Positions 48,000 to 60,400 of a stretch of DNA of 64,000 bases are shown here, one piece after another. Location of the stretch: assembly GCA_947650285.1 (NCBI GenBank), contig CANTFL010000549.1:1-64000 (forward strand), given 5' to 3'. The notes under the pieces are model-generated. The model made no database searches. It was not told where the DNA came from and worked only from the letters and a program-made list of their open reading frames with translations. A program made the translations under genes and the position numbers. The stretch's first letter is position 1. Each line of letters opens with the position of its first letter. The stretch comes from Hyaloperonospora brassicae (taxonomy: Eukaryota; Oomycota; Peronosporomycetes; Peronosporales; Peronosporaceae).

Positions 48000-49620
48000 A
48001 ATCGATTACTCATCCTGGTCAAAATAATAAGCCTTTCTCATGCATGGAATCCAGCAAAACGTCCACATTTCCTGCATCTTTCTGCAGGGCACCAAAACTG
48101 GCGGCTTCTCGTCATCACTCTCCGTATCATCCTCTTCCGCCACGTTCTTAACGGCGAGAACTCAGCCAGAACCTACTCATCGGTACGGTTTTTCTATGAT
48201 AAGAGAAGTGCTGTCGACTACTAGGTAGCTCTGAGCTTCCCTTGTGGTGGAGACATTGTGCTGTGGTATTCTTGCTAAGATGGCTGAACTATGGCCATCC
48301 GGATCAATGCTATCGAAATTGAGCACGTAATTAGATACTATGCTACCTCGAGCATAAATAAGGACGGTCTTTTGATAGAAGTGGCGGATGGTCGCAGGTT
48401 GAACGTCGTTTCGAGACTCTTCGAGCTTATAAATTGTGTGGCGGATGATGAACTTGCTCTTAGGCTCAGAAGGAGTGATAAATAGAGGCCTCGAACATTT
48501 CCAGAAGGTACTAAATGTAGCGCGTCTTGTACTTTAGCTTAAGTTAGCGATGATGCCGGCATCGGCCGGTTGCAGATGGGACGCGGTGTTCGAGGGTAAA
48601 AGAAATGGTGTAAGAATTGAGTTATGGTTAGCATATCAAGTTGTATTGAAGAACGATTCATGGCACTAACCGTGATGTTGGCTAGCTGGTTCTCATTGTC
48701 CTCAACAGATTGCGGGCTGGCGTTGTCCAGAAGCAGCAGAATATTACGGTCCTGGCGTTACCATTGGCGTTTAATGTCGATATTCCAAGACTTGAACATG
48801 TAGCCCTTCATCCGATCCTTTTGTATAGAAATAATTTAGATGAGGTATCTTCGTCATTTCAACGTTGAGGTAGCTACGCGGTTTGGCAGCATGCCCGATG
48901 AGGAGCAGTTTGAGCTTCACAGATCCAACAATAATATGTTTTAGATAAGATCACTAGTGTTCATATGACGCTGAACAAACATACCTGACGCATCGCATCC
49001 GAATTGAACAGTGATTATGGTCTTGTCCTTCTCTGAACGCGGTGCCAGTGTTTTGTTTGGAGCCGTGCTATAGAACAGCTCGTTTTCATCACTGTTAAAG
49101 ACGTCGTTGAGAGCAAACTTGTCGATAAATTGTGAAGGTCAACTCAGAAGTCAAAAAGGTCTTAAATTTGAGATCTTTTCGCCTCTTCATGGAGACGGTA
49201 CGGTGTTGTGTCGTGGAGCTCCTTGAAGCGCTGGAGCCAGCCGTCGGAGGTAGCGAAGTAGACTTTTTCTGCTCCAGGAGTGTCTACACCGAGGGCGGAT
49301 GCAAATTGAAGGCCCTTCGCTTGAAGAAGAGCATCGGTGAGCACGACGTCATTAATGCTTGCTTGAACAAACCAGATTTGGACCGCCTTATCAATCTAAA
49401 AGACATCTATGATCATTTTGAAAGCGAGAAAGGAACAGCAAAAGTGGCACCAACCTCGTCATACAGCGGACCACGGAATATCTCTCTTTCCATGTTACCA
49501 CCATCAGCCTCCACTTTTTGTCATTTTGAAGGATCGCTTCCATATTGATGAGGGATTCTGTGACTGCCTTGCGCTTCATCTCGAATTTGTCCGCGATTGT
49601 CTAATAAGTAGCTGCGTTAT
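48000..49620 (-). pseudogene. Decayed pogo/Tigger-type transposase
   Basis: Minus-strand fragments in the correct order. A basic start is KRKAVTES (about 49,550-49,579). The CENP-B-like helix-turn-helix block TDALLQAKGLQFASALGV continues to DGWLQRFKELHDTTPYRLH (49,162-49,344). The DDE nuclease follows: DVFNSDENELFYSTAPNKTL (first Asp near 49,085-49,090), KDKTIITVQFGCDASG, KLKLLLIGHAAKPRS, NILLLLDNASPQ (second Asp near 48,725) and SHLQPADAGII (third Asp near 48,560). Frameshifts and stops separate the blocks, so it is dead. Pogo/Tigger is a Tc1-mariner group. I could not find terminal inverted repeats. Confidence 0.8.
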
Positions 49621-52600
49621 TTTTTCTTGGAAGGCTATGATGGCCGCCTTAATCTCCAGCGAGATGGCCTGTCTTCTATTAATTGAGTTGGTATATGCAC
49701 TTTTCTTGTGGTGGATGGTGAGCAGGAGTGAGGGGTGTAAAGGGAGTGGTCATCCCCTATTTTGTTGATCTGTAATGTCCAAAGTTTTAATACAAATATT
49801 AAATTTTATCGGATTTATGGAAACGCCTAAAAAAATATTATAGCAAATTCTTAGGACCTTTTAAACTGCTCAAATTATTAATTCTGACGGAAATTTGAAA
49901 TAAAAAATTGGGTGGATTTTATAGAGAGGGCAGCAATGTATGTACCGTATACGAAAGCATGGATGTTGCTGTTATAGCTAAAAAGCTGTTATAGAGAGTG
50001 GGTTTTGCTTGGCGGAAATCCGTTAGCCTGTTCCGGGGCTATCTATCTGGAATTGCTGTTTTATCAGTGGCTGTGTCAGAGAGATCTGACAGTATGCTTA
50101 AGCCTGTGTTATATACCCACATGCGAGTATAATCTATTACTCTCTACTCACCACCCATTTCGCGCGTTCACCATTCATTGGACGCTTCTTAGTCTAATTC
50201 AATATTCTACATCAGCCGATTGACAGAAGTGATCGTACGCTACGTTATACGTACCATCATTAGAATGGAATCTACTGCGACAATATTACAGTGACATTGT
50301 AATGTCATTTATACGATGAGTGATCACACCGTTTCATTACTTCCGTGTAACTTATAGTCATTAGTGACTGATGGTACTTGATTGATTGACCCCAGTGAGT
50401 CAATTCCATGTAAACGGAGCATGTGCTGGTCATATCTAATGATACCTAGTTGTTGAGAAACATGATACATGTGGTTCCGCTGTATTCAGTTAAGAAGTTC
50501 GTATGAGGCTTTTTACGTTTATTATAGTACGACCAATGTAGTTGGTTAATTTTAAGTGTCCCCATATGGATTAGTGTAGGTTCTAAGGCTATAGGCAATT
50601 ACGAATAAATTCGATTTATAAGACTTACAAATTGATTCCGTTGTCCAAAACAAATTTTTTTTAATTGTGCTGCTCAACAACTAGGTTGTAAGCAAATTTG
50701 TCTATTAAAAATATAGAAATGGTAATAATTATAATTTACATCCAGAGAATTTTTAAAAATGTATGATGGTCATGACAAATTTATGTATAAAACAAGAACA
50801 AATTAGTGGAACATATGTGAAGAGTACGAAAAATGGGTAGACTTATCAACTATATATCGTGGTTCAGTAGCAATGCTTACGTACATTTGATCATGCAAAC
50901 TTTGGATTTGACGGTCCAGCATATAATTTCAGCTTGTCCGTAGCTGATACGACTAAACAACATCTTAAATGCATTGAAAAGCGTTTTAGCAATGTTCGGC
51001 TATTACTATAACGTGTGGCATCATACACACGAATATTCAAGAAGTATAAAGAAACAGTTAAAAGTAATTACGAGGATGATATCGTGGTATTAACTACGCT
51101 TCGAATAACGCCAATCGGAAGATAGATGGAAGATACTCAATAATTTTTGCGATAGGTGCAATTCCATGGACACAAAATCACGAGCCAACACAAGCTCTGT
51201 CAACGGCCGAGAAAAAAACATGAGATAATTAGAACATACCATGTAAGTTTATTCGGCGAGAGTTATTTGATGTGTGCAGTATCGCCAGATATACATGTCG
51301 TGACGGATAATAATATTGACAGTAAATGCATATATGTCTTGGTTCGAGTCCGATCTATTCTCGTCAGACCCGTCTTATCAAGCTAATCTATAAGTTTGTT
51401 CGCGTGCTAGTTCGAGCGCACAATTTTTTTACATAAGTTTGCTGACGCATGTATTCTAGCAGAAGTGTACATAAGTTTGCTGACGCATACAATCTCGCTG
51501 ACGTGTTTCCAGAGCCATTTGACAAATAACGTCTCGCTTTGTCTCAATTTTGATTGATGTTCAGGCACAGCTGACACGCGATGGTGATTTCAAACGAGTC
51601 GTGTTGAAATAAATAATGAGGAAAAGGTCTAGCCACACATGACACCATCGAATGACGGCAAATGACGGATTGTCAGCTGGGCCCCTGGGAATGGTGGTGC
51701 GGTGTTGGCGAGGATTAAAGATTCGATTGCAAAGTCACCCACAAGACAGCGTATTTATTGGTGATGAACTCACGGTCTCTAGTTGCATCAACATTGTGCT
51801 TCAAACGAATGTGATTAAGATAAGACTAGAGCCAGCGCTTATACAATAAATATGTGTAGTTAAGTGCTCTCACAACAACATGTATAATTCGTAAGCACTA
51901 TCAAAGATATATATGCTCCTTTTAATCGTTGCAGAAAAGTCTGAAATAATCAATATATACACCATATTACGATACAATATACATAATTGTAATCATCGTG
52001 GTTTATTTTCGTGGTCATTGTCCGGCTCAACTCAAAAATTTTAAAGTTGCATCCAGAAAAAAACCAAACTAGCCATTTGATGAAGTGATACCCTCTGTGC
52101 CCTTACGAGGTCCCTAAGGGGATCCCGTCGGATCGCGCTGCAAGGTGCGAACACTGCAACCCTTACACCCATATCTATAGAACCCTTCATCGCCGTCTCA
52201 AGATATCGACAGATGTGAAGTTAACCGCATCGTCTGCATCAGGCATTTACGCCAACCAAAATGGATGGTATACATAAATGATCATCGATGACGAAAAGCA
52301 TGTGTACAAGGATAGAGCATCGGGCAGTCAGAACGCCTACTTTTAGATTGCAGTACGTCATCCGAGTTACATTCGTTGTACTTACACTATCGACTTGTAC
52401 TCGTTGTTGACAAGGTTGTTATCACCATCTGCTGATGGTGATGGTGATACGAATCATTGCTAAACAAGAAGACGCGCGTTGACGAGGTCTTTTGCGTTCA
52501 TCAATTCTGGGCGAATAAAGAAGATCATTTGCTTTCCCCCCATAATATTTTGTGTTGAATATCAAGCTCATATGTATGCAGCCTTTGCCTGCAGCTGACC

Positions 52601-52640
52601 GATATATTGTTGATACTATATACAAAGATGTTTAAGCTAA
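49620..52640. other. AT-rich intergenic tract with an LTR-like remnant
   Basis: Around 50,140-50,220 the sequence (CTCACCACCCATTTCGCGCG, then ACATCAGCC) resembles the conserved middle of the LTR family seen elsewhere in the window, with no intact ends. A short repeat ACATAAGTTTGCTGACGCAT occurs twice (51,431 and 51,470). No gene seen. Confidence 0.5.
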
Positions 52641-52877
52641 TGCCTCTCTCCTTTGCTCGGCGTCGGGGTGGATGCCCGCTAATGACTCACGCTCGCAGAA
52701 TTTTCGCTTTCGTGCCTAGGGGTCAACACCTAAAGCATACTTCTGGCCAAGTTGTAGGCTTCGGATAGTTGAGGATGAAGTGACAGCTGCTACCCCGATT
52801 TGGTGCGCACGCACTTGTAGTCTTGTCCCCAGTGGCACTGGGACTGCGCTTTTAGATAGTCAAAACTCGCAACAGTA

Positions 52878-54780
52878 TTGATGAGTACAATGCAGGACAT
52901 CACTCTTCAATCTGCGCTGCAAGTTTCAGTCAGACCTAGCCCTGAGGAGAAGAAACAGGTCAGAAACTGGATCACGCCAGTATCTCGTACGACGGACGCT
53001 TTGCTTCCCCCAACCCCCCTCCCACCGGACGGAGAGGGGGTTGCCTCACCTAACCCGGGCGCCTTAGACGACCTTCATCCGACCGCTGGCGCCACTATGG
53101 GCTCGGCGCACCGGAAGGAATGCGTCAAGGTGCGGGATACCGAGCATGATATCATCGCAGACTCGCTTCCAGTCAGCCCTTTGCTCCCCGCGGGGCTTGG
53201 CTAGGATCGAACGGATGAGGGCATAGCTGCAACACCGGGTGTGCCCGAGCGGGCCGTCCCTTGTCCGAAGATTCCGTGTTTTCTTTAGTAATGACATAAC
53301 AGATCCGACTCGCGGTTCTACGTCAGCATCTGGCCCGCCCCAACCTACTTTTTAAGACCTCTTTGCGGTATTTGTCGCGGAAATGAATACATATCAGGGA
53401 CCGGGATACTTCGATGTGTGGAAGACAACTATTCAAGACCTTTTTGCGGACGAGAATCGCCTGTTACCTGTGCGCACAGCGATGCTGCCAGTGGAGCGCG
53501 AGCGTAATCCTCAGGTGCGGGGCAAGGAGGTCGATTGCTCGCTTGATCTCTTCCAGCAAGTATTATGTAAGGACCATGAGGTCGCTTTCGGAGTGGAGAA
53601 GATTATCACGCACGGTTGGTCTGCTCTACTGGGCTCGAAATGGGCTTTCTCGTAGATAATTCGGAAGTTGGCTAGCCAACACAAATGAGCTGCGGCACCG
53701 GTTCTTAACCAGTGGGCACACGTCTTCCGGCACGGGACGCTTGAAGGTCAAGCAGAGGCCACAGGGATGCGGCGTATCGCATACGAAGATGTTATGTTCA
53801 GCCTAGCCATGTATTCTTCTTAGGTAGTGAGTACAATACGGAAGCTGTGTACAGTCAGGATGCGCCATGCAAAAGCTCGCAGGTTGCGCGACGGTACAGA
53901 GGACGAGTGGAAGGTGATTATTGGGACTGCGGAGGGGCACTTTGCCTGCCGACGTATGCCGGATATCTTACGGTCGATTGTGGATAATAAAGAACGCCTT
54001 ACTTTATACAGTACTATCCGGGCGCAAGTAAAAGGGCAACTTTTCCTTCACATCGGGCGTGGACGGGACGTTCCAGTGAGCCGCCGTGCAACCAGGGCGC
54101 TCACAGACATGATTTTGGAGCCAGCATAGTTGGCGCGCATCGACATTCATGCCATACACATACTATTGGGGTTTACCAAGACCATTAGTTACAATATTAC
54201 GAGCCGGAGTATCCATTTCTGTTTATTTTCTCGAACGATGGCGGCTCAGCAGCAAGCCACCCAGATTCCTTTCCAGGGCAGTATTTACACTCTGTAAAAC
54301 GTTTACCGGGCAGTTCCTGGATCTATTTGGCAGGAACAGCGTGGCTCTGATGGTCAAGTGGGCCATGCTCGAACGGATTATACGGTTGTGCAAATCCAAA
54401 ATTGCGGTGGAATTCAAAGTTTAGGAATTGAATTCCTACACTTCTAACTTTCGGACTTCTACATCGTGGAGTGTGAATTTCAACTAGCCGGTTGTCCCGC
54501 TTTTCTCCGGGGTATCGTGCGACTTCTGTGGTTTGGGTCTATGATCATTATCCGGCACCCGGAAGTCGGGCGCCAACTTCAATGTCTCCGCTGTGGTCAC
54601 TTGGGTCATCCAGCGTAGAGGTGTCAGTTCACCGATGCCAGCTGTCGGGTCAAGTAGCCGTCGTGGCCACAGAAGCAGAACTTTGAGCAGTTGAAGACCT
54701 CGCAAAGCCTTTCGGCAGCCCGTAGGAAAGTCACCAGATGGCCAGTCAGCGCCTTCTGTTGCAGCGGTCGGCTGATGCAA
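52878..54780 (+). pseudogene. LINE ORF1 (Gag-like, CCHC) remnant
   Basis: ATG at 52,878 opens a 108-codon frame rich in Pro and charged residues. Later open pieces lie at 53,383-53,655 and 53,827-54,129. Near the end a CCHC zinc knuckle, C-LR-C-GHLG-H-PA-stop-R-C, lies at 54,583-54,624. Its spacing is the classic CX2CX4HX4C, but an in-frame TAG (54,616-54,618) sits between the His and the last Cys. ORF1 would bind the element's RNA. It is non-functional here. Confidence 0.7.
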
Positions 54781-57179
54781 CGACTCAAGCAGCTTTCACT
54801 TCAGCGGTAGTGGAAGGGCCCCCCCCCGCCTTCTGCAGCGAGTGATCCGCCGGAAACACCTTGCCCGGCCGAATAGCCTGCTAGCGCTGTAACACCATTT
54901 CTGCCTGTCGCTTCAAGTGGAACTTCAACGTTCTCTAGACCATATCGACCTTGGCTGTCCCGCCCCATTCGTGACTAGGGCGGCTCTATACTCATGCAGC
55001 GCCTTCGTCTACCTCCCCGATTCGTCTCCATTCTGGAGCCTTTGATGTCCTTCGGGAAGTGGATGTGGTTCCTAATGACCGAGTTCTACCAGCTGATGCT
55101 GACCGTGTTGCGACAGCCTCCAATGAGAACGAAGTTTCGGAATCGTCGATTTTACCTGAAGTTCGGTCAACAGAGGCTCGGCTCACCTCGGATGGAGATA
55201 TCCTGCAACAGTGGGGCTCGACGGCGCGGTTCGGATCCCGGAAGGACATGGCCTTCACTATTGGCTGCCCAGCGCGCTGAGCGTGCGCAGCTCCACATAC
55301 TGGTCCGCCAGCCATCTGGCAGCGGTGCTCATGCGATTTCAATGGAACCACGTTTGGAGGCGGAGCCCCATCAGCTGCTGAAATTGAAGCGGCTGCATGG
55401 TGTGCGAGACGTATCAACACCTACGTCGGGCAATTGTCTCGCATTAACCTTTGCCCAAGCGTCTAGCGATGCTTCATTAGTTTCTTCGGACACAGACTTC
55501 GAGCAGCTGGCATCTTGTGTCAAACGGGGCACACAGAATGCGGGGCTACTTAACTTGGACGACCAGTTTGGCCATGCCCAGCGAGGCAATGCGTTGCGTA
55601 CGGTGGGGCGAGGGTGGACTTCCATGTTATGTCTGGAGTCTGCGAACGCACTGCGGTGGTGTCTACACGACTACGCGACTACCCCGTCGGCTCGGGACAC
55701 GTTTGTGTCAGAGGATTGTTGGGGTTGCAGCGCTACGCTTCAAATGGACGCCAATTTTGTGCGGCAAAATGTATATTTCATTCTATTTGATGACGGAGGG
55801 GAGAGCACGTGGAGCTGTCGAATATATCACTATACGATGGTGACAAGGCATGGCCGGGTTGTGTAAACGGCGACTATTTTGTCTCTCGACGTCGTGGATT
55901 GCTTCGATGACATTTAAGCGGCAAATATTGAACACCCGGGGCTGCCTCCTTTGGTTCTGCGATTATGGAATAAGCATCGCCATGCTTACATACACACAGA
56001 ACATGAGTTTTTGTCTCCCAACGGTACCGACCGTCCGGACACATCCGCTCAGAGGTGTCGAACAAGTGGTGGGTCGTCCAGCTGGACTCGTGAACCCACC
56101 GATTCTCCGAGCCTCGATAACCAGCTGCTGTGACTACGGGAATATTTTTGGTGCTTACTATCCACAACAGCTTCCGTCAATAATCTCTTCGTGCACTCGC
56201 AGCCGACGGGAGTGAATGCTCCTTCTGTCGCGACAGAATTGTCGCTGGCGGTACTTCCGGAGCGTTCTATGGTAATTGCGATCGGGTACACGGTCCTTGC
56301 TCGGAAATGGGACCTCGCATCTGCGTCTGGGCCTTAGGAAGATGGAGACGCCGCCACCTTCGGCTTGTCCGCACCTACTACTGACAAACGCGGTCGGGTC
56401 GGGACGTGCCAGCGGCAACCTCTGCTCGATCATCACGACGACCGCATCGCTCGGGATGAATGGCCAGAGGTATGGCACGCACAACAATACTTAATCTTCT
56501 TCAAATTTGACGCCGTATCCTCACATCGACGGCGACGTGGAGGCTCGGCTCAATACAGCACATCTGAATCCGGAGATTCATCTGTGACATGTGCGTCGTT
56601 TTGTTTATATTAGTGGACTGACGGCCAGTCTTGATGAGCTGGTCCTTGTTCGATGGAAGACTGTTTGGCGCCAAGACGCTCTCTTAGCGGCCCTCCGCGC
56701 TTACCGTAATCGGAAAACGGATTCAGGCACGTTAGACTGGATCGATCGCTGGATCGACAGTGCACGGCATTGCGCGAACGTGTCTGGTTTAGCCCCTCTC
56801 ATCGATAATTCCGACGACTGTACTTGCCTTCGTCATTTGACTATGCGGCGGATGACGTTTTTCGCCTCTGTGACCCGCGTCGGCGCGTTCATTTGAGCCA
56901 ACAATTGATGTGCTCTGCTTTTTCTAATGCGGAAATCGCCGCGTTGCATGGTGACGGCAACGATCACAATCTAATTTCGGAGAAACTTCGCAGTCATGTC
57001 AGTTTACTGCGGGGAAACAGTGGCTACCAGACGGTTTACTATTTTTCAAAGGAGACAGTGGTTGATTAGGAAACACATGTGCAAAAATTTCCCTCCACAT
57101 TAGTGCCCGCTCTACCGCCCACACAACCTGAGTACTAAGGGCAGCTCAAGAGTTCACTACGCCTCCGTACTAAGCACCA
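54781..57179 (+). pseudogene. Decayed 5' part of LINE ORF2 or inter-ORF region
   Basis: Open pieces (54,994-55,866; 56,591-56,896; 56,824-57,069) have protein-like composition but I cannot assign a domain. Some oomycete LINEs carry an extra N-terminal domain here; this region is too broken to say. Confidence 0.4.
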
Positions 57180-58140
57180 CATCTTTGGAAGATATCGATG
57201 CTTGTGTGCGCCTTCTTTTGCTCCGGAATTGGGCGGCACCCCATGGTATTCAATGCCACCAGCACACACCGCGGATAGGAAACATGGTCTACGTCTCCCA
57301 AAATGTCTGCGACTTTAAGAAGGATCTCGAGTCGGATGGATGTCGGCATGGCGAGGCGCGCGTACAGTACATCGTCCACTTGCGTGGTTTATTCAGGAAG
57401 CTTATTTGAGCACGGATGAGGAGGCGGCAGCATTGGCGGGCACCTGGGCACGATTGTGGGGTCAACATTTATCATCTAGTGCTCCTACACTCTCCTACTG
57501 GAGTACAGGCTTTTCCTCTCAAGTGGGGGTCGCGATTCGCTTGACTCCTCAATCTGCGTCTCACGCTTCTACATGGAAGCCGGACTTATGGACAACCAGA
57601 ACGATGACTATAGTGTTCGATGGAAATGTGCTACTAAATATTGACGCCCCGAATGTGTGGCGGGACCTTAAAGTGATTTTTCATATTCTTCTTGCTTGGG
57701 ATTTACACGACCAACCGACCGACCGTCCTCGTCGGGGACTTTAATTGTGTGTACAGTCCAGAGATAGATCGTTACGGTCATCACCGTTCGTATAGGTCGA
57801 AAAGGCCAGCGCTTGATGCTCTGGTTGCCCCCGCCGGATTATCTGATGCGCAAATGCTTCGAGAATTTGCGGACGATGACGCCGCCGATGACTTTGATGA
57901 TCATAATGTCTATTGGGAGTGAGGTCACGCCAGTCGTATTGACCGATTTTACGTCCCCGCTCATTGGGTTAATCGGGTCCAATGGGTGTCAGCTTTCCCA
58001 CCCCCGCTACTTTCTGGTCATCAGCAGGTGGTGCTTCACGTCCGAGCCTCGGCGAGTAGACATCAACTTCATCCTCGTCGTCCGGGTGACCTATCCCATC
58101 CAAACTTTGCATCCTGATCGGGTTCTCGCCGAGTAATTGG
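57180..58140 (+). pseudogene. LINE ORF2 endonuclease domain remnant
   Basis: Signatures of the APE-like endonuclease in order: FIQEAYLS (57,384-57,408; the Glu corresponds to the metal-binding Glu), LLNIDAPNVW (corresponds to NIYAPN; about 57,630-57,660), VGDFNCVYSP (57,732-57,761) and SRIDRFYVP (57,932-57,958). A TGA at 57,920 and frameshifts interrupt it. This domain nicks target DNA to prime reverse transcription. Confidence 0.75.
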
Positions 58141-58549
58141 AGGACATGGATAATTTGGCGGTTGGGCAAGGGTCATCGACGGTATCATGGGATGCTGGTA
58201 TGGCTATGATCATCCAATGTATTTACAATGTTCGCAAGAAGGAGAAACAGAGGCGTACCAGGCTGCGTCGCAAGTGCATTTACCAAAGGACCTGTAATCT
58301 AATGTCTAGGGAGCTGTGGGTTGAGCAGAATGTCGAAGACTTACGTCGCGAGCATCTCGTACGTCTCGGGCAGCGCCTCGAGCGGTCCTCGGATCTGTTA
58401 CGGTGGACATTCCAACGGGTTTCGAATTGGGAGCGCGACCAATGTGTCACGAACAAATTTCAGCTGCACGGTCCTATCTTTGTCGGGAACCTGTCGGTTG
58501 CTAAAAATTTGCGTTTGCGTGGTCGTCCGTACTGCAAACCAGTCACCGT

Positions 58550-60400
58550 ACGATGCCGCTCAGCAATCTGTACTCGGCCGTCCGACGATTAGTGCGCGTC
58601 CCCAGCGCCCGAAAGTTGTCTGGTGATGAGAATATGGCACTTTTTTCCTGTGTCACGGAAGCGGAGGTTCTGACGGATGTTACAAGTCTCAGTCGCCATA
58701 AGGCAGCGGGGCCCGATGGTTTTAACAATGAGTTCTTCAAGGATACGCCTGCTCTACTCGTTCCTGCTCTCGTAGCCATCAGCAACCAAATTTTGGAAGG
58801 CGCCGATCCGCCGCCCTCATTTCTGGAGTGTAACGGGGCACGCCTTGTGTCAAGTCGACACAAGGTTGTGTGCAACCGATACACGTACACGTGGCGTGAA
58901 GAAGCGCAGCGAAGTAGGCAGAACTCGAAAGTTCTGTCAAAGGGTAAAAGTAGAATTGTAATGAATATATTTATGTTTCTCAATAAATCATCTTTCGTCT
59001 TGAGTTAACTATATTAAACTACAATATTCAATGTGGGTTTCTTGCTCACCACCCATTGCGCGCGTCCAGCAGCGATTGGTGGTTAATCTGTTTGATGTAC
59101 CGTGAACATCAACCATCAGGTGGAGCAATCCATCAATGAGAAATTACCCTCGGGGGTAATATTCCTTCTACCTTACTCCTTACGGGTAATATCCATTGAA
59201 CACGATCTAAATAGATTATGTTCGAAAATTGATGCAAAGATATCTATTTTTATGTAACGGGCTCACCCCGTTACATGAAGGCCCTTATTATCCCCTTACG
59301 TAAGAAGGAAGATTCGACGGATGCCATGGACTATCGGCCTTTTTCGCTACTGCAAACGAGCTACAAGATATTTGCCAAGGTTCTGGCTACGCGCTTGCAG
59401 CGCGTTCTACCTCACCCTCTTGGGCGGTCGCAGCAAGGTTTTGTTTTCGGCGGGCAGATGATAAAGCTCGTAATGATGATGTTGGCTCAACTTGCTACGG
59501 CTCGGCACGATGAGACTCGCGCAGGTCTCGATAGCCGCGCCATACTTTTACTCGACTTTCTCTAGGCTTACCATACGGTCGATCGAGATTTTTTGTACGA
59601 GGCTCTACGCAGTTTTGGTTTCTACGAACATTATATTTAGGTTACACATCGGCTGCATGCAGGGACGACGGCATCCTTTCTCGTCAATGGTGAGCTTTCC
59701 AAGCCTATCCCAGTGGTATCGGGCATTTGCCAAGGGTGCCCGCTCGCCCCCCTCTTTTTCTATTGGCGGTCGAACTCTAGGGCTGGCTATTCACCACTCG
59801 CCTGACTTGCGCGGTCTCCCGGTCCCAGGCGGCGGGGCAGGTTCTCATACCCTTTCCGCCTTTGTTGATGACTCGACCATATTTCTCGAGGAAGCGCAAC
59901 AGTTGCCGTCAGCGCTACAGCTCGTTCATACAATTTGGCGCTCTGTCCGGTTTGCATGCGCAACCGGCCAAGCGCAAACTGATTTTCCTAAACCGCGCGA
60001 TTCGATTAGTTGATTTCCACGGCATCTCGGTCCTTCAAGCCGGTGAGACCACGCGGTACTTGGGGTACGAGATTGGAACGGGTGAACTCCAGCATCGCAA
60101 TTGGGCGCTACTATTCCGACGGCTGCAGCGGCGTCTGCTCACGGCTTCGGCATTATCGACCAGTGTCGCTACTTGCGTGCTCATTCTCAACGCCGTCATA
60201 TAATTGTCGATCCTGTTCACGGCAACGGTCTTTGAGATCTCGTCATGGGCCAGCAAGGAAGTTCACAATCTCTACAAACACTTTCTTTGGGAACATTCGT
60301 TTCGACAGACGCGAGTCGTCACAAAATCAACCCTGGTTTACTGTACACGCCAAAGAATGCTGGTGGAGTTGGTCTAGCCTCGGTAGATGTGGCCATTAAA
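58550..60400 (+). pseudogene. LINE reverse transcriptase remnant, split by an LTR
   Basis: The N-terminal fingers motif HKAAGPDGFNNEFFK lies at about 58,695-58,740 and is followed by NQILEGADPPPSFLE up to the LTR. After the LTR (59,276) the domain resumes with LIIPLRKKEDSTDAMDYRP, LGRSQQGFV and, in other frames, the catalytic box FVDDSTIF (59,859-59,882) and GETTRYLGYEIG. The two Asp residues of the active site are preserved, but stops (for example 59,564) and frameshifts are many. Confidence 0.85.
58829..59275 (-). mobile_element. Solo LTR inserted in the LINE reverse transcriptase
   Basis: 447 bp with TG...CA ends (TGTAACGGGG at 58,829, CCCCGTTACA at 59,266-59,275), same family as 4,327-4,791. 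The 5 bp on each side (TGGAG, TGAAG) differ at one base, consistent with an aged target-site duplication. Reverse-transcriptase coding sequence continues on both sides, so the LTR arrived after the LINE and the internal region was then lost by LTR-LTR recombination. Confidence 0.85.

Noticed and set aside
51431..51490. CRISPR-like or tandem repeat (ACATAAGTTTGCTGACGCAT twice)
   Set aside because: Only two copies, in a eukaryotic AT-rich context. No CRISPR features anywhere in the window.
54994..55866. 290-codon frame as a host gene
   Set aside because: It lies between LINE ORF1 and the endonuclease with the same strand and composition. Better explained as decayed LINE sequence.
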